DNA of 64,000 nt, taken from Microbacterium sp. zg-B96. Lineage in GTDB: Bacteria > Actinomycetota > Actinomycetes > Actinomycetales > Microbacteriaceae. Within the stretch, counting starts at the first letter, position 1, and each line of letters starts with the position of its first letter. The notes below the pieces were generated by a model. The model saw nothing but the letters and a program-made list of their open reading frames with translations, made no database searches and was not told the DNA's origin. This document shows, in pieces, positions 33,165 to 42,257 of the stretch. Made by a program: the position numbers and the translations under genes. Location of the stretch: positions 2,666,001-2,730,000 of the forward strand of contig NZ_CP126738.1 in NCBI RefSeq assembly GCF_030246865.1, in the 5' to 3' direction.

Positions 33165-33896
33165 TCAGGCGGTGGGCTCGGCCAGCGGCTTGCGGGCGCG
33201 GTGCAGCGCGACGATGCCGAAGGTCAGGTCGCGGTGTGCGACGTCGGTCCAGCCGGCCTCGCGCAGCCACGCACTGAGCGTCGATTGGTCGGGCCAGTCG
33301 CGGATCGATTCGTTGAGGTAGTCGTACGCGGCGGCGTTGGAACTCACGGTGCGGGCAATGACGGGCAGCACGCGGTCGCTGTAGAACCGGTACAGCCCGG
33401 CGAAGGCCGCCGACCGCGGGTGCGAGAACTCGCAGATCACCAGGCGACCGCCGGGAGCGGTGACCCGCAGCAGCTCGGCGAGCGCTTTCTTCGGCTCGTT
33501 GACGTTGCGCAGGCCAAAGGAGATCGTCACCGCGTCGAACGAGCCATCCTCGAACGGCAGCGCCGTGGCATCCGCTTCGACGAACGACAGGTTCGCCACG
33601 CCGCCGTGACGGCGACGGCCCTCGGCGATCATGCCGGGCGAGAAGTCGGCGGCGACCACCTCGGCCCCACTGGCGGCCAGGGCGACCGAGCTCGCGCCGG
33701 TGCCGGCGGCGAGATCGAGGATGCGCTGACCGGGCCGCGGGGCGATCGCCCGCGTCGTGGCGACGCGCCAGAGCCGGTCGTTGCCGAGGCTCAGCACGGT
33801 GTTGGTGCGGTCGTACGCCGGGGCGACCTCGTCGAACATCCCGCTGACACGCGAGGGGTCTTTACCAAGGTCGGCGCGATGCGAGTCGGAGGTCAC
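33165..33896 (-). CDS. menG: demethylmenaquinone methyltransferase
   Basis: A 243-residue UbiE/MenG class I methyltransferase that performs the last step of menaquinone synthesis with SAM. Motifs: [29 protein letters not shown] (SAM loop), [13 protein letters not shown] and ITISFGLRN. The start is GTG at 33896, 9 bases after the stop of the adenylate-forming gene, so it may be co-transcribed with the MoxR operon above it. Confidence 0.94.
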   Translation of the reverse strand: MTSDSHRADLGKDPSRVSGMFDEVAPAYDRTNTVLSLGNDRLWRVATTRAIAPRPGQRILDLAAGTGASSVALAASGAEVVAADFSPGMIAEGRRRHGGVANLSFVEADATALPFEDGSFDAVTISFGLRNVNEPKKALAELLRVTAPGGRLVICEFSHPRSAAFAGLYRFYSDRVLPVIARTVSSNAAAYDYLNESIRDWPDQSTLSAWLREAGWTDVAHRDLTFGIVALHRARKPLAEPTA

Positions 33897-33905
33897 GGTT
33901 CGATC

Positions 33906-35294
33906 CTATGGCGCGGGGCTGGCGGGGATGTCGAGGGGGAGGTCGACCGCGAGGCTCCGGTAGCGGCGGGGCTTGCCCTCGCCGAGGTCGGTGACCCGGT
34001 CGACCCGCTGCACCTCGACGGGCTGGTCCAACAGGGCGCCCAGCGCCCGCGCGATGAGGGTCTGGTCGCCGCCTGCGATGCGCGCGAGGACCCGCCCGTC
34101 GGCGTGCTGCGTCACGCTCCACCCCCGCGCGCCGTAGGTCTGCAGTTGCTGCGTCAGGTCGACGCACGCGATGCGGCGCCCGCCGCCACCCAGGAACACG
34201 GTGTGCTCGCGACCCTCCAGATCGGCGATGCCGACGCCGCCGCCGGGCAGCTGCACGAGCCTGCCGAAGTCGCCGGTGCGGTAGCGCACAAGCGGCAGCA
34301 GCGGGTTCTCGCCCGCCGTCACGGTGATCTCGCCCACCTCACCGTCGGCGACGGGCTGCCCGGCCTCGTCGAGCGTCTCGACGATCACGCGACGGTCCAG
34401 CACGCGGAACGGTCCATCATCGGTGCGCACCGCGATGGGGCGCGTCTCATGCAGGCCGTAGACGTCGAAGACGGGGCAGCCGAACGCGTCCTCGAGGTCG
34501 GCGCGCAGCGGCCTGGTCAGCGCCATCGCGCCCGAGAACAACGCCAGGGGGCGCACCGCTTGTCGCAGGTCGGCGGCGAGGAGTTCGGCGAGACTCGTGG
34601 GGTTGCCGGAGATCACCTGCGGGTCGGCGTCGGCGAGGAATCGGGAGCGATCGGATGCCGCGCCCCAAGCGCCCTCGGCGAGGTTCAGGCGTGCCATCGC
34701 GCGCTGTGCGAAGCCGCTGATGAGTGAGACGTAGGTGAAGGCCTGCCGCTGATGCACGACCGCGGCCAGCGCCAACCGTTCGCCGTCCGGATGCCACGCG
34801 ACACCGGCGCCCTGCACGAGTGCGACCAGATGGTGGAAGCCGCGGGCGACCTCTTCGACGTCGTCGGGGATGTTGAGGGCTGCGCCCGTGGAGCCCGAGC
34901 TCGTGCCGTGCAGCAATCGGTCCAGGTCCGCGTCGAGCGGCACGAACGCGGCGATGTCGGCGGCCAGGTGCGCACGGCTGATCGGCGGGAAGTCGGCGAC
35001 CGTGTTCAGCCCCACCATCCCGCGGTAGTGCAGGAGACGCCGCGCGGTGCGCAGGTGCGCGTCGAGCCACCCCTCGGTGGGCAGCGGTGCGCGCACCCGG
35101 TCGAGCATGTCGGGGGTGAGCCGGTCGCCGGTCTCATGCACCCACTCAGGCGCGGCCGGATGGGTGCGCCACCGGTGCAGCCGCGCCGCCCCCGCGGCAT
35201 CCATTGTCGGCCAGCGTTCGGCGTCGGTGAGCACCGCGGCCCCGCCGGGGACGTACTCGGCCAGCGCGAGCGGATCGTCGGGCGGGTCACTCAT
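33906..35294 (-). CDS. adenylate-forming enzyme (PaaK-like)
   Basis: A 462-residue member of the ANL superfamily, nearest in layout to phenylacetate-CoA ligase/F390 synthetase-like proteins. It has the ATP loop TSSGSTGAALN (131-141), the YGLHET motif (A5) and YRTGDFG (A7). It should activate a carboxylate as an acyl-adenylate; the acid and acceptor are unknown. It is last in the five-gene MoxR/VWA operon, starting 8 bases inside the preceding gene. That operon linkage rather than homology is the main clue to its role. Confidence 0.75.
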   Translation of the reverse strand: MSDPPDDPLALAEYVPGGAAVLTDAERWPTMDAAGAARLHRWRTHPAAPEWVHETGDRLTPDMLDRVRAPLPTEGWLDAHLRTARRLLHYRGMVGLNTVADFPPISRAHLAADIAAFVPLDADLDRLLHGTSSGSTGAALNIPDDVEEVARGFHHLVALVQGAGVAWHPDGERLALAAVVHQRQAFTYVSLISGFAQRAMARLNLAEGAWGAASDRSRFLADADPQVISGNPTSLAELLAADLRQAVRPLALFSGAMALTRPLRADLEDAFGCPVFDVYGLHETRPIAVRTDDGPFRVLDRRVIVETLDEAGQPVADGEVGEITVTAGENPLLPLVRYRTGDFGRLVQLPGGGVGIADLEGREHTVFLGGGGRRIACVDLTQQLQTYGARGWSVTQHADGRVLARIAGGDQTLIARALGALLDQPVEVQRVDRVTDLGEGKPRRYRSLAVDLPLDIPASPAP

Positions 35295-35895
35295 GGCTGT
35301 ACCGCGCCGCGGCCTCCTTGGCCCGGGCCGCGGCGAGGCGCCGCGCGATCTCGGCGCGATGCCGGTGGGCCTCGTACGCCTCGGCGAGCGCACTGTTGCG
35401 ACGCAGCGAGTCCCGCGCGTCCAGCAGCGAGCGCGCCGTCGTGGAGTCCTCCCCCGCAGGGCGGTACCCGCACCACAGCAGGAAGGTGCGCACCGCCTCC
35501 TCGCGGCGTTCGTCGTCGGAGAGCCATTCGAGCGGATCGGCGACCGGGGCCAGGCGCAGCGCGAGCGCGTCGACGGCGAGCGAGCCGGTGCCGTCCGCCA
35601 GCGGCGGGTCGAAGGGCTCGACGATGGCCTCGCTGGCGAAGAGCCACAGGCCCAGTGCGGCGCCCAGCCGCACGCGGCGGTCGCCGGCGTGTGCGGCCGC
35701 GACCACGTCGCCGGCCCGCACGTCCCCGGCCAGGGCGGTGATCGAGACCTGGTCGTCCAGGAACGACCTGGGCACGCTCGACAGCCGCGCGGCGACGGCC
35801 GCGAGTGCGGGCCCGGGCCGCGTGGCGGCCCAGATCGCGTCGTCGGCGGGCGCCATGCCCGACCACACCGCGAGCAGTTCGTCGGCCTCAGCCAT
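35287..35895 (-). CDS. unknown helical protein of the MoxR/VWA operon
   Basis: A 202-residue soluble, alanine-rich helical protein. It has a central DPLEWLSDDERREEAVRTFLLWCGY segment (about 120-145) and a long charged C-terminal coiled-coil-like helix (EAHRHRAEIARRL). No family is recognised and no catalytic motif stands out. Overlaps of 8 bases at both ends with its neighbours show tight coupling, so it is probably a structural or adaptor partner. Confidence 0.72.
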   Translation of the reverse strand: MAEADELLAVWSGMAPADDAIWAATRPGPALAAVAARLSSVPRSFLDDQVSITALAGDVRAGDVVAAAHAGDRRVRLGAALGLWLFASEAIVEPFDPPLADGTGSLAVDALALRLAPVADPLEWLSDDERREEAVRTFLLWCGYRPAGEDSTTARSLLDARDSLRRNSALAEAYEAHRHRAEIARRLAAARAKEAAARYSHE

Positions 35896-37753
35896 GCAGC
35901 ACCTCCGCCAGTCGTGCGCACACCCGGGGCGCGTCGGCCATCAGTTCCAGATAGAGCACGTCGTAGCCCGCGGCCCGCGCGAGCGGCTCGACCCGCCGCG
36001 CCCGGGCAAGGACGACGAGGGTGGCCGTGGTCAGTTTCGTGCGGGTCCGCGCCGCCACGTCGGCGAACGGCTCGTTGCCGTCGCCGAACATCGACGTCAA
36101 GCCGTCATCGGAGAGCACCACGAGGTGGCGGCGCTCCTCGCTGCGCGGCGGCGCCAGCGGCGCGTAGCGCCGATCGAGCAGATCCAGGGGGAACGACGTG
36201 ACGTGGCCGAAGTAGCAGGCCAGGTCTGCTGCAACCCGGGCGGCGTCCCAGGTGAACCTTTCGCTGCCGGCCACCTGCCCCGGGCCGGAGAAGCTCGCCA
36301 CCCGCACCCGGCCGCCGCCCCGCAGCACCGACAGCGCCAGGATCGTCCCGGCCAGCACGGCCGGCGACCCGGCGTGGGGGTGGAGCATCGACCCTGAGGA
36401 GTCGATGTACAGATCGAGTTCGATGCTCCCCTCCTGCTTCTCAGGTTCATCGTCGAGGACCGAGCGGCGACGCGTCGTCACGCCCGGGATCACGACCGCG
36501 CCGGCCTGCAGCGTCGCCGGCCAGTCGAGGTCGGCGAGGTCGTCGCCCGTCTCCCACAGCTCGAGGGGTCCGGGCAGGCTCGCCGCGGGACGGGAGGACA
36601 CTCGCTGGGTCATTGGTTTCACCCACGGCGCGGCCTGCGCCCGGTACCACGCCGCCACCACCGCAGCGGCATCCGATGTGGCGTACAGCTCGAGGGTGCG
36701 CGCCACATCCAGCCGCTGTCCGCGGCCCTGCCCTGTCGTCCCCGCGCCGTAGCCCGCCTCGTCGCTGTCGCGGCCGGACCGGTCCGGCACCGGTCCCTGC
36801 AAACGGCGGTCGGCCAGGATGCGGCCGAGTTCGCCCGCCGTCGCGGGGGCGTGATCGGCGGAACACCCACCGCCGGGCATGCGCCCACGCGCGGCAGCCC
36901 CGGCGGCCCCCGCGGCCCGCTCTTCGACGAGGTACGGCGCCACCAGCACGCCGAACCGCAGCGCACCCGTGACGGGGTCGCCGGCGAACGTGCGGACGAT
37001 CCCGGCGAGCAGGTCGGCGTCGAGCACCGGGTGGGTCGTGATCGCCCCCGCCAACTCCTCGGCGACCCGCCGCGCCTCGCGCCGCGCCGCGCGCAGGGCC
37101 ACCTCCTGTTCGCGCAGTCGCTCCGGGACCCGCTCCAGCGGCAGCTCGTCGACCGGCGCAGGCGCGGCGGGTCCCGGCGCCTCCGGCGGCTGCACCGGCA
37201 CCAGCGCGCCGGCGGGGAGGTTCCACAGCAGCTCGTACGCCCGCAGGTACAGCCACCACAGCCGGCTCTGCGTTCCGGCGGATTCCCGGTACAGCTCGCG
37301 AGCAAGCCGCACGATGCCCGGCTCCGCGCCGTCCGCGTCGCGTCGCCGCTGCAGCAGCCCCACCCGGGTGTTCACCAGCAGATCGGTCCACAGGTTCGAC
37401 AGCAGGGCGACATCGCCGTCGGCGATGGTCTCGGCCCCCGCCGCGACCAGCGCCCGCGCGAGCTGGTGGCGGATCTTCAGCGCGTCGATGCGGGTGCTCG
37501 GTGCCAGCACGTGGTGCCCCAGTTCGTGGGCGAACACACTCTCGAGCTCGGCCGCGCCGCCGAGGGCCTGCACCATGTCGGGGTCGACCGTGATGGCGGG
37601 AGGGAACGTGAACCACGCCGGCGCGCCCTGTTCGGCCCCGGCGCCGGGAAGCAGCTGCGCGTCGTGCATGTGCACGCCCCACAGGGCCAGCGCGCGTTCC
37701 CAGGCGCCGCGCGCCGCGGCATCCATCGGGACGCCGCCGTGCGGTGCGCTCAC
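35888..37753 (-). CDS. HExxH metallopeptidase-like plus VWA domain protein
   Basis: A 621-residue two-part protein. The N-terminal part carries a zincin-like motif HELGHH (H76, E77, H80) with a downstream acidic GAETIADGD that could give the third zinc ligand. A middle region of arginine- and glutamate-rich helices follows. The C-terminal von Willebrand A domain has a complete MIDAS DxSxS (D451, S453, S455) and LVVLSDDG. VWA proteins commonly partner MoxR ATPases, as in RavA-ViaA or CoxD-CoxE, to remodel or insert cofactors. The fused zincin is less usual. GTG start overlaps the upstream stop by four bases. Confidence 0.82.
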   Translation of the reverse strand: MSAPHGGVPMDAAARGAWERALALWGVHMHDAQLLPGAGAEQGAPAWFTFPPAITVDPDMVQALGGAAELESVFAHELGHHVLAPSTRIDALKIRHQLARALVAAGAETIADGDVALLSNLWTDLLVNTRVGLLQRRRDADGAEPGIVRLARELYRESAGTQSRLWWLYLRAYELLWNLPAGALVPVQPPEAPGPAAPAPVDELPLERVPERLREQEVALRAARREARRVAEELAGAITTHPVLDADLLAGIVRTFAGDPVTGALRFGVLVAPYLVEERAAGAAGAAARGRMPGGGCSADHAPATAGELGRILADRRLQGPVPDRSGRDSDEAGYGAGTTGQGRGQRLDVARTLELYATSDAAAVVAAWYRAQAAPWVKPMTQRVSSRPAASLPGPLELWETGDDLADLDWPATLQAGAVVIPGVTTRRRSVLDDEPEKQEGSIELDLYIDSSGSMLHPHAGSPAVLAGTILALSVLRGGGRVRVASFSGPGQVAGSERFTWDAARVAADLACYFGHVTSFPLDLLDRRYAPLAPPRSEERRHLVVLSDDGLTSMFGDGNEPFADVAARTRTKLTTATLVVLARARRVEPLARAAGYDVLYLELMADAPRVCARLAEVLHG

Positions 37754-38406
37754 GCCGCGTCCTCCACGTGCACCCAGGCGAGGTACGTGTCGGGGAGGCA
37801 GACGATGGATGCCGCCTGGTCGGGGCCGCGCTCCTGCGGCTGCGCGTCCAGCGGCAGCAGGCGGGAGCCCCACACATCGGCATCCAGGCGCCACCACCGG
37901 TCGCCGGTGCGGATCGCGAACGCGCCGGGTTCGCCGAGCGGGTACCAGGCGTCGGCCGGCGCGACCCACGCTCCGCCGAGCCCGGCGAAGCCGCCGACGG
38001 CGCACACGTAGCCGTCCAGGGCGGCGCGGCCCGGCCACCAGAACCGGTCGGTCCGCTGCCGCTTCGCGAACTCAGCGAGGCCGGACATGTCCAGATCGAG
38101 CGCGGCGGCGGCGGCCCGGCGTGCGGCGTCGGAGGCGAGCGCGTCGATCCGGGCGAGCGCGTCCTGGCGGTAGGCCAGGGCACCCGCGCGCCACGCGGCG
38201 ATGCCGGCGATCCCGGCGAGCAGGGCGGTGTCGTCCGGTCCGCCGGCGGCGCGCTGGGCGGCGGCCATCGCCCCGGTGAACCGGTCGGGGCGTCCGCCGG
38301 CGCGCTGCACGCTGCGCTTCGCGACGGCCCAGTCCAGGCCCGCGACCGGCTCGGGCTCGCCGATGGGACTCCCGCGGTCGGCGAGGTGCCCGGGCACTTG
38401 GATCAC
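37750..38406 (-). CDS. unknown protein of the MoxR/VWA operon
   Basis: A 218-residue soluble protein. The N-terminal 110 residues are alanine/arginine-rich helices. The C-terminal half is rich in tryptophan and glycine (FWWPGRAALDG, WVAPADAWYPLG, DRWWRLDADVWG) and probably a beta domain. No family or catalytic motif is recognised. The GTG start overlaps the MoxR stop (GTGA), and the stop overlaps the VWA start the same way. Confidence 0.72.
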   Translation of the reverse strand: MIQVPGHLADRGSPIGEPEPVAGLDWAVAKRSVQRAGGRPDRFTGAMAAAQRAAGGPDDTALLAGIAGIAAWRAGALAYRQDALARIDALASDAARRAAAAALDLDMSGLAEFAKRQRTDRFWWPGRAALDGYVCAVGGFAGLGGAWVAPADAWYPLGEPGAFAIRTGDRWWRLDADVWGSRLLPLDAQPQERGPDQAASIVCLPDTYLAWVHVEDAA

Positions 38407-39974
38407 GCCTGCTGCTCCGCCCACCGCAGGTATGCGGTGTAGCGCTGGTGCAGGTACTTCAGCGCGGTGAGGTCGTCGAAGTCCCGGCCGTACAGCTTGC
38501 CGGTCGCGGCGATCGCACGCACGCGCGATTCGATCTCGGTCACCCGGCGCGACGCGTCCACCGCGCTGAGGCCGTCCAGACCGGCATCCAGCTGCGCGAG
38601 CAGGTCGCGCACCGGGTCGTCCTGGCCGCGGCCGAGCGCGTCGTACTGCCGGCAGGACTGCGCGAACAGGTCGGCGAGCCAGCTCATCACGTCGGTGGTC
38701 AGTTCCCGCTCGGCGCCGACGTCGAAGCGCGGATGCGTCGGGTTGGGCAGCAGCTTGCCGCGCAGCACGAACGGCAGCACCGCGGCGACGTCCTCGACAC
38801 CCACGGCGCCTCGGCCGCGGAACCAGGCGACGGCCTTGGCGTAGACGATGAGCGTCTGCAGCGCCCGGACGGACAGCCCATTGATCGACTGCGCGCCGAG
38901 ATCGACGGCCAGATCGGCACCCGAGTTCGCTTCGATCGCCTCAGGGACGCGGCCGCCGGCGGTGGTGACGGTGTCCTTCGTGCGGTACTCGAAGCGCCGG
39001 CCGCCTGCTTGCACGAACTCGAAGTGACTGAGGAAGAACTCCAGGCGCCGGCGCACTTCGGGCGGCACCGGCACCGCGCGGATGGCCGCGCGCATGTGCG
39101 CCTGCTCGTCACCGGTGAACACGAGCTCCTCCGGCACGTGCTCCTCGGGCTTCTCCCCCGCCTCCACCCGGGCGACCAGCTCGTCGAAGAACCGGCTGTT
39201 GAAGCTCGCGGCCTGCACCGTGACATCCATGCGGTCGCGCAGCGCCTGGATGACGGGGAACGTACCGCCGCCGCCGTCGTCGTTCGCGGTGAAGAACCAG
39301 CTCTCCACCCCCGACGCCGGCGCGGTGCGGTGCAGCTGGTCGTGGCTTTCGACGTACCCCTCGGCGACCATCGTGAGCAGCGCCGACTGGGTCTTCGTGG
39401 GGATGCGGTTGTACTCGTCGATGATCTTCACCGGCCGCGTCAGCCATTCGCGCCACGCGATGCCGATGTCGGTCATGCGGCCGGCGTTGATGAGGTCACG
39501 TGGCAACGGGATGCCGACGAGGTCGCTGATCGTCAGCTGCGGCTGGCCCTGCTGCACGCCGCGGCGCACGTCCTCGGCCGACGACCCGGCGATCACTCCC
39601 ATGAGCACCGCGAGGGTCGTCTTGCCCCGGCCCGGTCCGCCCACGAGCAGGCACTTGCCGCCGACGGCGAAGGTCAGCAGAGGAAGCAGCACGTTCGAGG
39701 AGAAGGATGCCTCGGTCGGCAGCGTCAGCTCCGCCCCGGCGTCGCCGAGCGGGAAGGTGACGGGGGCGCCGGTGGAGAACTCCACGTCGTAGTAGGGCGA
39801 GATGACGGCCCGGTTGACGATCCAGTAGTAGGTGCGACGCAGCTTCTCATCCAGCGGGACGGGAGAATCGGCATCCGCTCCCCGGAACAGATCGTCCGCG
39901 GTGAGCTGCAGCACGCCACCGGACGCCAACGGGGTCGTGGGCGACTCGGAGACCTTGTGCCAGCGATCCAACAT
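38403..39974 (-). CDS. MoxR family AAA+ ATPase
   Basis: A 523-residue AAA+ ATPase. Walker A GGPGRGKT is at 112-119, Walker B VKIIDEYNR at 182-190, and a sensor 1 region FFTANDDG at about 231. A C-terminal lid and extra helical domain run from about 290 to the end. It is longer than common MoxR proteins (about 330) because of a 90-residue N-terminal and an extended C-terminal part. It probably powers a chaperone-like action on the VWA partner or its client. It heads the five-gene operon and starts 9 bases after nadR. Confidence 0.88.
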   Translation of the reverse strand: MLDRWHKVSESPTTPLASGGVLQLTADDLFRGADADSPVPLDEKLRRTYYWIVNRAVISPYYDVEFSTGAPVTFPLGDAGAELTLPTEASFSSNVLLPLLTFAVGGKCLLVGGPGRGKTTLAVLMGVIAGSSAEDVRRGVQQGQPQLTISDLVGIPLPRDLINAGRMTDIGIAWREWLTRPVKIIDEYNRIPTKTQSALLTMVAEGYVESHDQLHRTAPASGVESWFFTANDDGGGGTFPVIQALRDRMDVTVQAASFNSRFFDELVARVEAGEKPEEHVPEELVFTGDEQAHMRAAIRAVPVPPEVRRRLEFFLSHFEFVQAGGRRFEYRTKDTVTTAGGRVPEAIEANSGADLAVDLGAQSINGLSVRALQTLIVYAKAVAWFRGRGAVGVEDVAAVLPFVLRGKLLPNPTHPRFDVGAERELTTDVMSWLADLFAQSCRQYDALGRGQDDPVRDLLAQLDAGLDGLSAVDASRRVTEIESRVRAIAATGKLYGRDFDDLTALKYLHQRYTAYLRWAEQQA

Positions 39975-39983
39975 CGCGCCAGC

Positions 39984-41054
39984 CTAACGGGCGCCCAGTC
40001 GCTGCAACGCGAGCTGCTCCGCCAGCGGCCGGCCCTCCAGCGGCGCGGCGAACGACAGCGCCCGGGCCACGGCGTCGTGCACCGCCGGCAGCGCCGCCTG
40101 CACCCGGGTGGCCACATCGCCGCGCACTTCGAGCCACGGCACGGGCTGGTCCTCGAGCACGGCGCGGAACCTCTCCTGCATGCGGGAGCGGATGTGCTCG
40201 CCGTCGCGGGTGCCGTCCTGGACGAATGGGATCTCGTCGCCGGTGAGCAGATACAGCGCCGGCCGGTGCTCGGCTGCGCGGTCATGGATGCGGGCCGCGC
40301 GCTGCCCGACGTAGCGCTCGTGCCACAGCGCGGTGGCCAGCACATCGGTGTCGCACACCAGCACCGGGGCGGGCGTCTGCCGCAGCGCGGCATCCTCGAG
40401 CGCGACCTGCCGGTCGACGATGACGTCGAATTCGTCGCTGCGCCACGGTGCGGTGAGCCCGCCCGCGCGGGTGATCGAGTGCTCGCGGCCGTACTCGGGC
40501 ACCCAGTGGGTGCCGAGCTCTGCGGCGAGCGCGGCGGCCAGCGTCGTGGAGCCGGTCGATTCGGCGCCGAGCACGACGATGCGCGACGTGAGGCTCGCGC
40601 GCACCGCGGGGGCCAGTTCGTGCCAGTGCGCGGCGGGGTCGGCACGCACCGCGGTGCCGGAGACGGGGGTCATCACCCGGCCGGGGTCGACCTGCACCCA
40701 CGTGGCATCCAGGCGCCGGGCGAGCTCCTCGCCGTACGCATCGGAGGTGAACACCGCGTCGACGGGGCGCTCCAGCGCACCGGCGATGATCGCGGTGTGC
40801 GCGTCCCAGGCCGTGTCGGAGCCGAAGTCGACGGGGGTGTCGTCGACGAAGGCGACCACGTGCACGGTGGGGTGCTCTTCACGGATCCACCGTTCCCGGG
40901 TGGCGACCGTGATCGACTCCACCGACGCGCCGATCACCTGAACCGTGACCCGGTCGCAGGCGCGCGCCGCGGCGCGGATGAGGTGCGAGTGGCCCGCGTG
41001 CAGCGGGTAGAACTTCCCGATGACCAGGCCGTGACGAAACCGTGGTTCAGGCAC
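39984..41054 (-). CDS. nadR: NadR-like NMN adenylyltransferase/ribosylnicotinamide kinase
   Basis: A 356-residue bifunctional NAD salvage enzyme. The N-terminal nucleotidyltransferase domain has GKFYPLHAGHSHLI (GxFxPxHxGH), and the C-terminal half is a P-loop kinase domain. The P-loop reads GAESTGSTT, so the usual lysine is serine, which may weaken kinase activity or be normal for this lineage. No DNA-binding repressor domain, unlike enterobacterial NadR. The GTG start overlaps the pnuC stop by 8 bases, consistent with transport and phosphorylation of nicotinamide riboside. Confidence 0.88.
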   Translation of the reverse strand: MPEPRFRHGLVIGKFYPLHAGHSHLIRAAARACDRVTVQVIGASVESITVATRERWIREEHPTVHVVAFVDDTPVDFGSDTAWDAHTAIIAGALERPVDAVFTSDAYGEELARRLDATWVQVDPGRVMTPVSGTAVRADPAAHWHELAPAVRASLTSRIVVLGAESTGSTTLAAALAAELGTHWVPEYGREHSITRAGGLTAPWRSDEFDVIVDRQVALEDAALRQTPAPVLVCDTDVLATALWHERYVGQRAARIHDRAAEHRPALYLLTGDEIPFVQDGTRDGEHIRSRMQERFRAVLEDQPVPWLEVRGDVATRVQAALPAVHDAVARALSFAAPLEGRPLAEQLALQRLGAR

Positions 41055-41664
41055 GGGCGGCGACCGCGTGCGGTTCGGGGTCCGTGGCCGGCGTCTCGCC
41101 CTGCACGCGCCGCCACGACCGCCACCCGAAGATGCACAGCGCGACGAACAGCACATACAGCGCCGCCACGATCCACAGCCCCGTGACGATGGACAGTGCG
41201 ACGAAGGCGATGTCCACGCCGATCCACACGAACCAGTTCTCCAGCCACTTGCGGTTGAGCATGTACTGCGCCACGAGGCTCGCCGAGGTCGTGGCGGCGT
41301 CGGCGAGGGCGACCTGCGAGTCGGTGAACGTCGACAGCACCCAGGTCAGCACGGCGGCGAGAGCCACGCCTGCGACCACGAGCCACACAATCGCGCGGCG
41401 GGGCGTGCGCGCGATGTAGTGGCGATCATGCTCGACCCGGCGGGTCCAGCGGAACCAGCCGTGGATGCCCAGCGCCAGATACACCACCTGCAGGGCAGCC
41501 GAGGCGTAGAGACCGGCGGGCAGGAACACGGCGAGGAACACGAGGTTGTTCGCGATGCCGAGCGGGTACGTCCACACGTTCCGCAGTGCGGACAGCAGCA
41601 CGCACGCCGCGCCGGTGGCGAACCCGAGGATCTGCATCCACTCGGCGAGAATCCATTCGATCAC
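41047..41664 (-). CDS. pnuC: nicotinamide riboside transporter PnuC
   Basis: A 205-residue membrane protein with about seven hydrophobic helices. The PnuC stretches NVWTYPLGIANN and WFRWTRR are present near the middle, with SAALQVVYLALGIHGW between. It imports nicotinamide riboside for trapping by NadR, encoded immediately downstream. GTG start at 41664. Confidence 0.92.
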   Translation of the reverse strand: MIEWILAEWMQILGFATGAACVLLSALRNVWTYPLGIANNLVFLAVFLPAGLYASAALQVVYLALGIHGWFRWTRRVEHDRHYIARTPRRAIVWLVVAGVALAAVLTWVLSTFTDSQVALADAATTSASLVAQYMLNRKWLENWFVWIGVDIAFVALSIVTGLWIVAALYVLFVALCIFGWRSWRRVQGETPATDPEPHAVAARA

Positions 41665-41673
41665 CGGACGAGC

Positions 41674-42234
41674 CTACGGAATCGGCGGCTCCCCACCTGC
41701 CGCGAGGCGGTCGAGCCAGTGCTGGGCGGTCGTCTCGTCGAACGGCGCCTCACGGTTGCGCACCCGCGTCTCGAGGTCGACGGCGACCCGCTCGAGGCGA
41801 TCGACGATGTCCAGCGGATAGCCGTAGGCCACTCGGTGCTCGTCCCACTCGTCGCGGTCCTCGATGTAGACGTCGGCGCCCACCCGCTGCACGACATCGA
41901 GATCCATGTCGATACCGCCGGGTTCGCCGTCGATCCACGTCACATCCCACGCGAGGTCGATGTAGATGTGAGTGCGGTGCGGTGGCGCGTTCGTCGTGAA
42001 CACCCAATCACCGTCGGGCGGGATGAGGGTGACGTTGGGCTGCGGCGCCGGGATGTCGCGGCCGGGGCGCACGCTGCGATCCCCCACCCGCTGACCGACC
42101 CAGTCACCCCAGCGGTCACTGCCGAGATACACGCACTCGTGCACCCAATGCGCCCCACCGTCCCACTTTCGCCAGCGGAACAGCAGCGGGGTGCCGGGGG
42201 CAGGACGGGCGGATACCGCGGAGATCGCGTTCAC
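41674..42234 (-). CDS. DUF402 domain protein
   Basis: A 186-residue protein of the FomD-like DUF402 family: W-K-DG-AHWVHECVYLGSD, then a strand-rich core with YIDLAWDVTW and DMDLDVVQR, ending in an acidic, metal-binding-like segment. Homologues are nucleotide diphosphatases (FomD acts on a CMP adduct). The GTG at 42234 is preferred over a frame running into menF. It is 9 bases upstream of pnuC. Confidence 0.85.
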   Translation of the reverse strand: MNAISAVSARPAPGTPLLFRWRKWDGGAHWVHECVYLGSDRWGDWVGQRVGDRSVRPGRDIPAPQPNVTLIPPDGDWVFTTNAPPHRTHIYIDLAWDVTWIDGEPGGIDMDLDVVQRVGADVYIEDRDEWDEHRVAYGYPLDIVDRLERVAVDLETRVRNREAPFDETTAQHWLDRLAAGGEPPIP

Positions 42235-42257
42235 CCTGGCGAGTCTAGGCTTGAGGG

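Noticed and set aside
33906..39974. Firm naming of the MoxR/VWA operon as a known VWA-MoxR conflict (VMAP-type) system or as RavA-ViaA
   Set aside because: The diagnostic partner and effector domains of those systems are not visible; only the MoxR and VWA parts are shared.
38448..41186. 912-codon open frame opposite the MoxR and nadR genes
   Set aside because: It is the antisense shadow of two well-supported genes; its translation is rich in R, G, H and Q without motifs.
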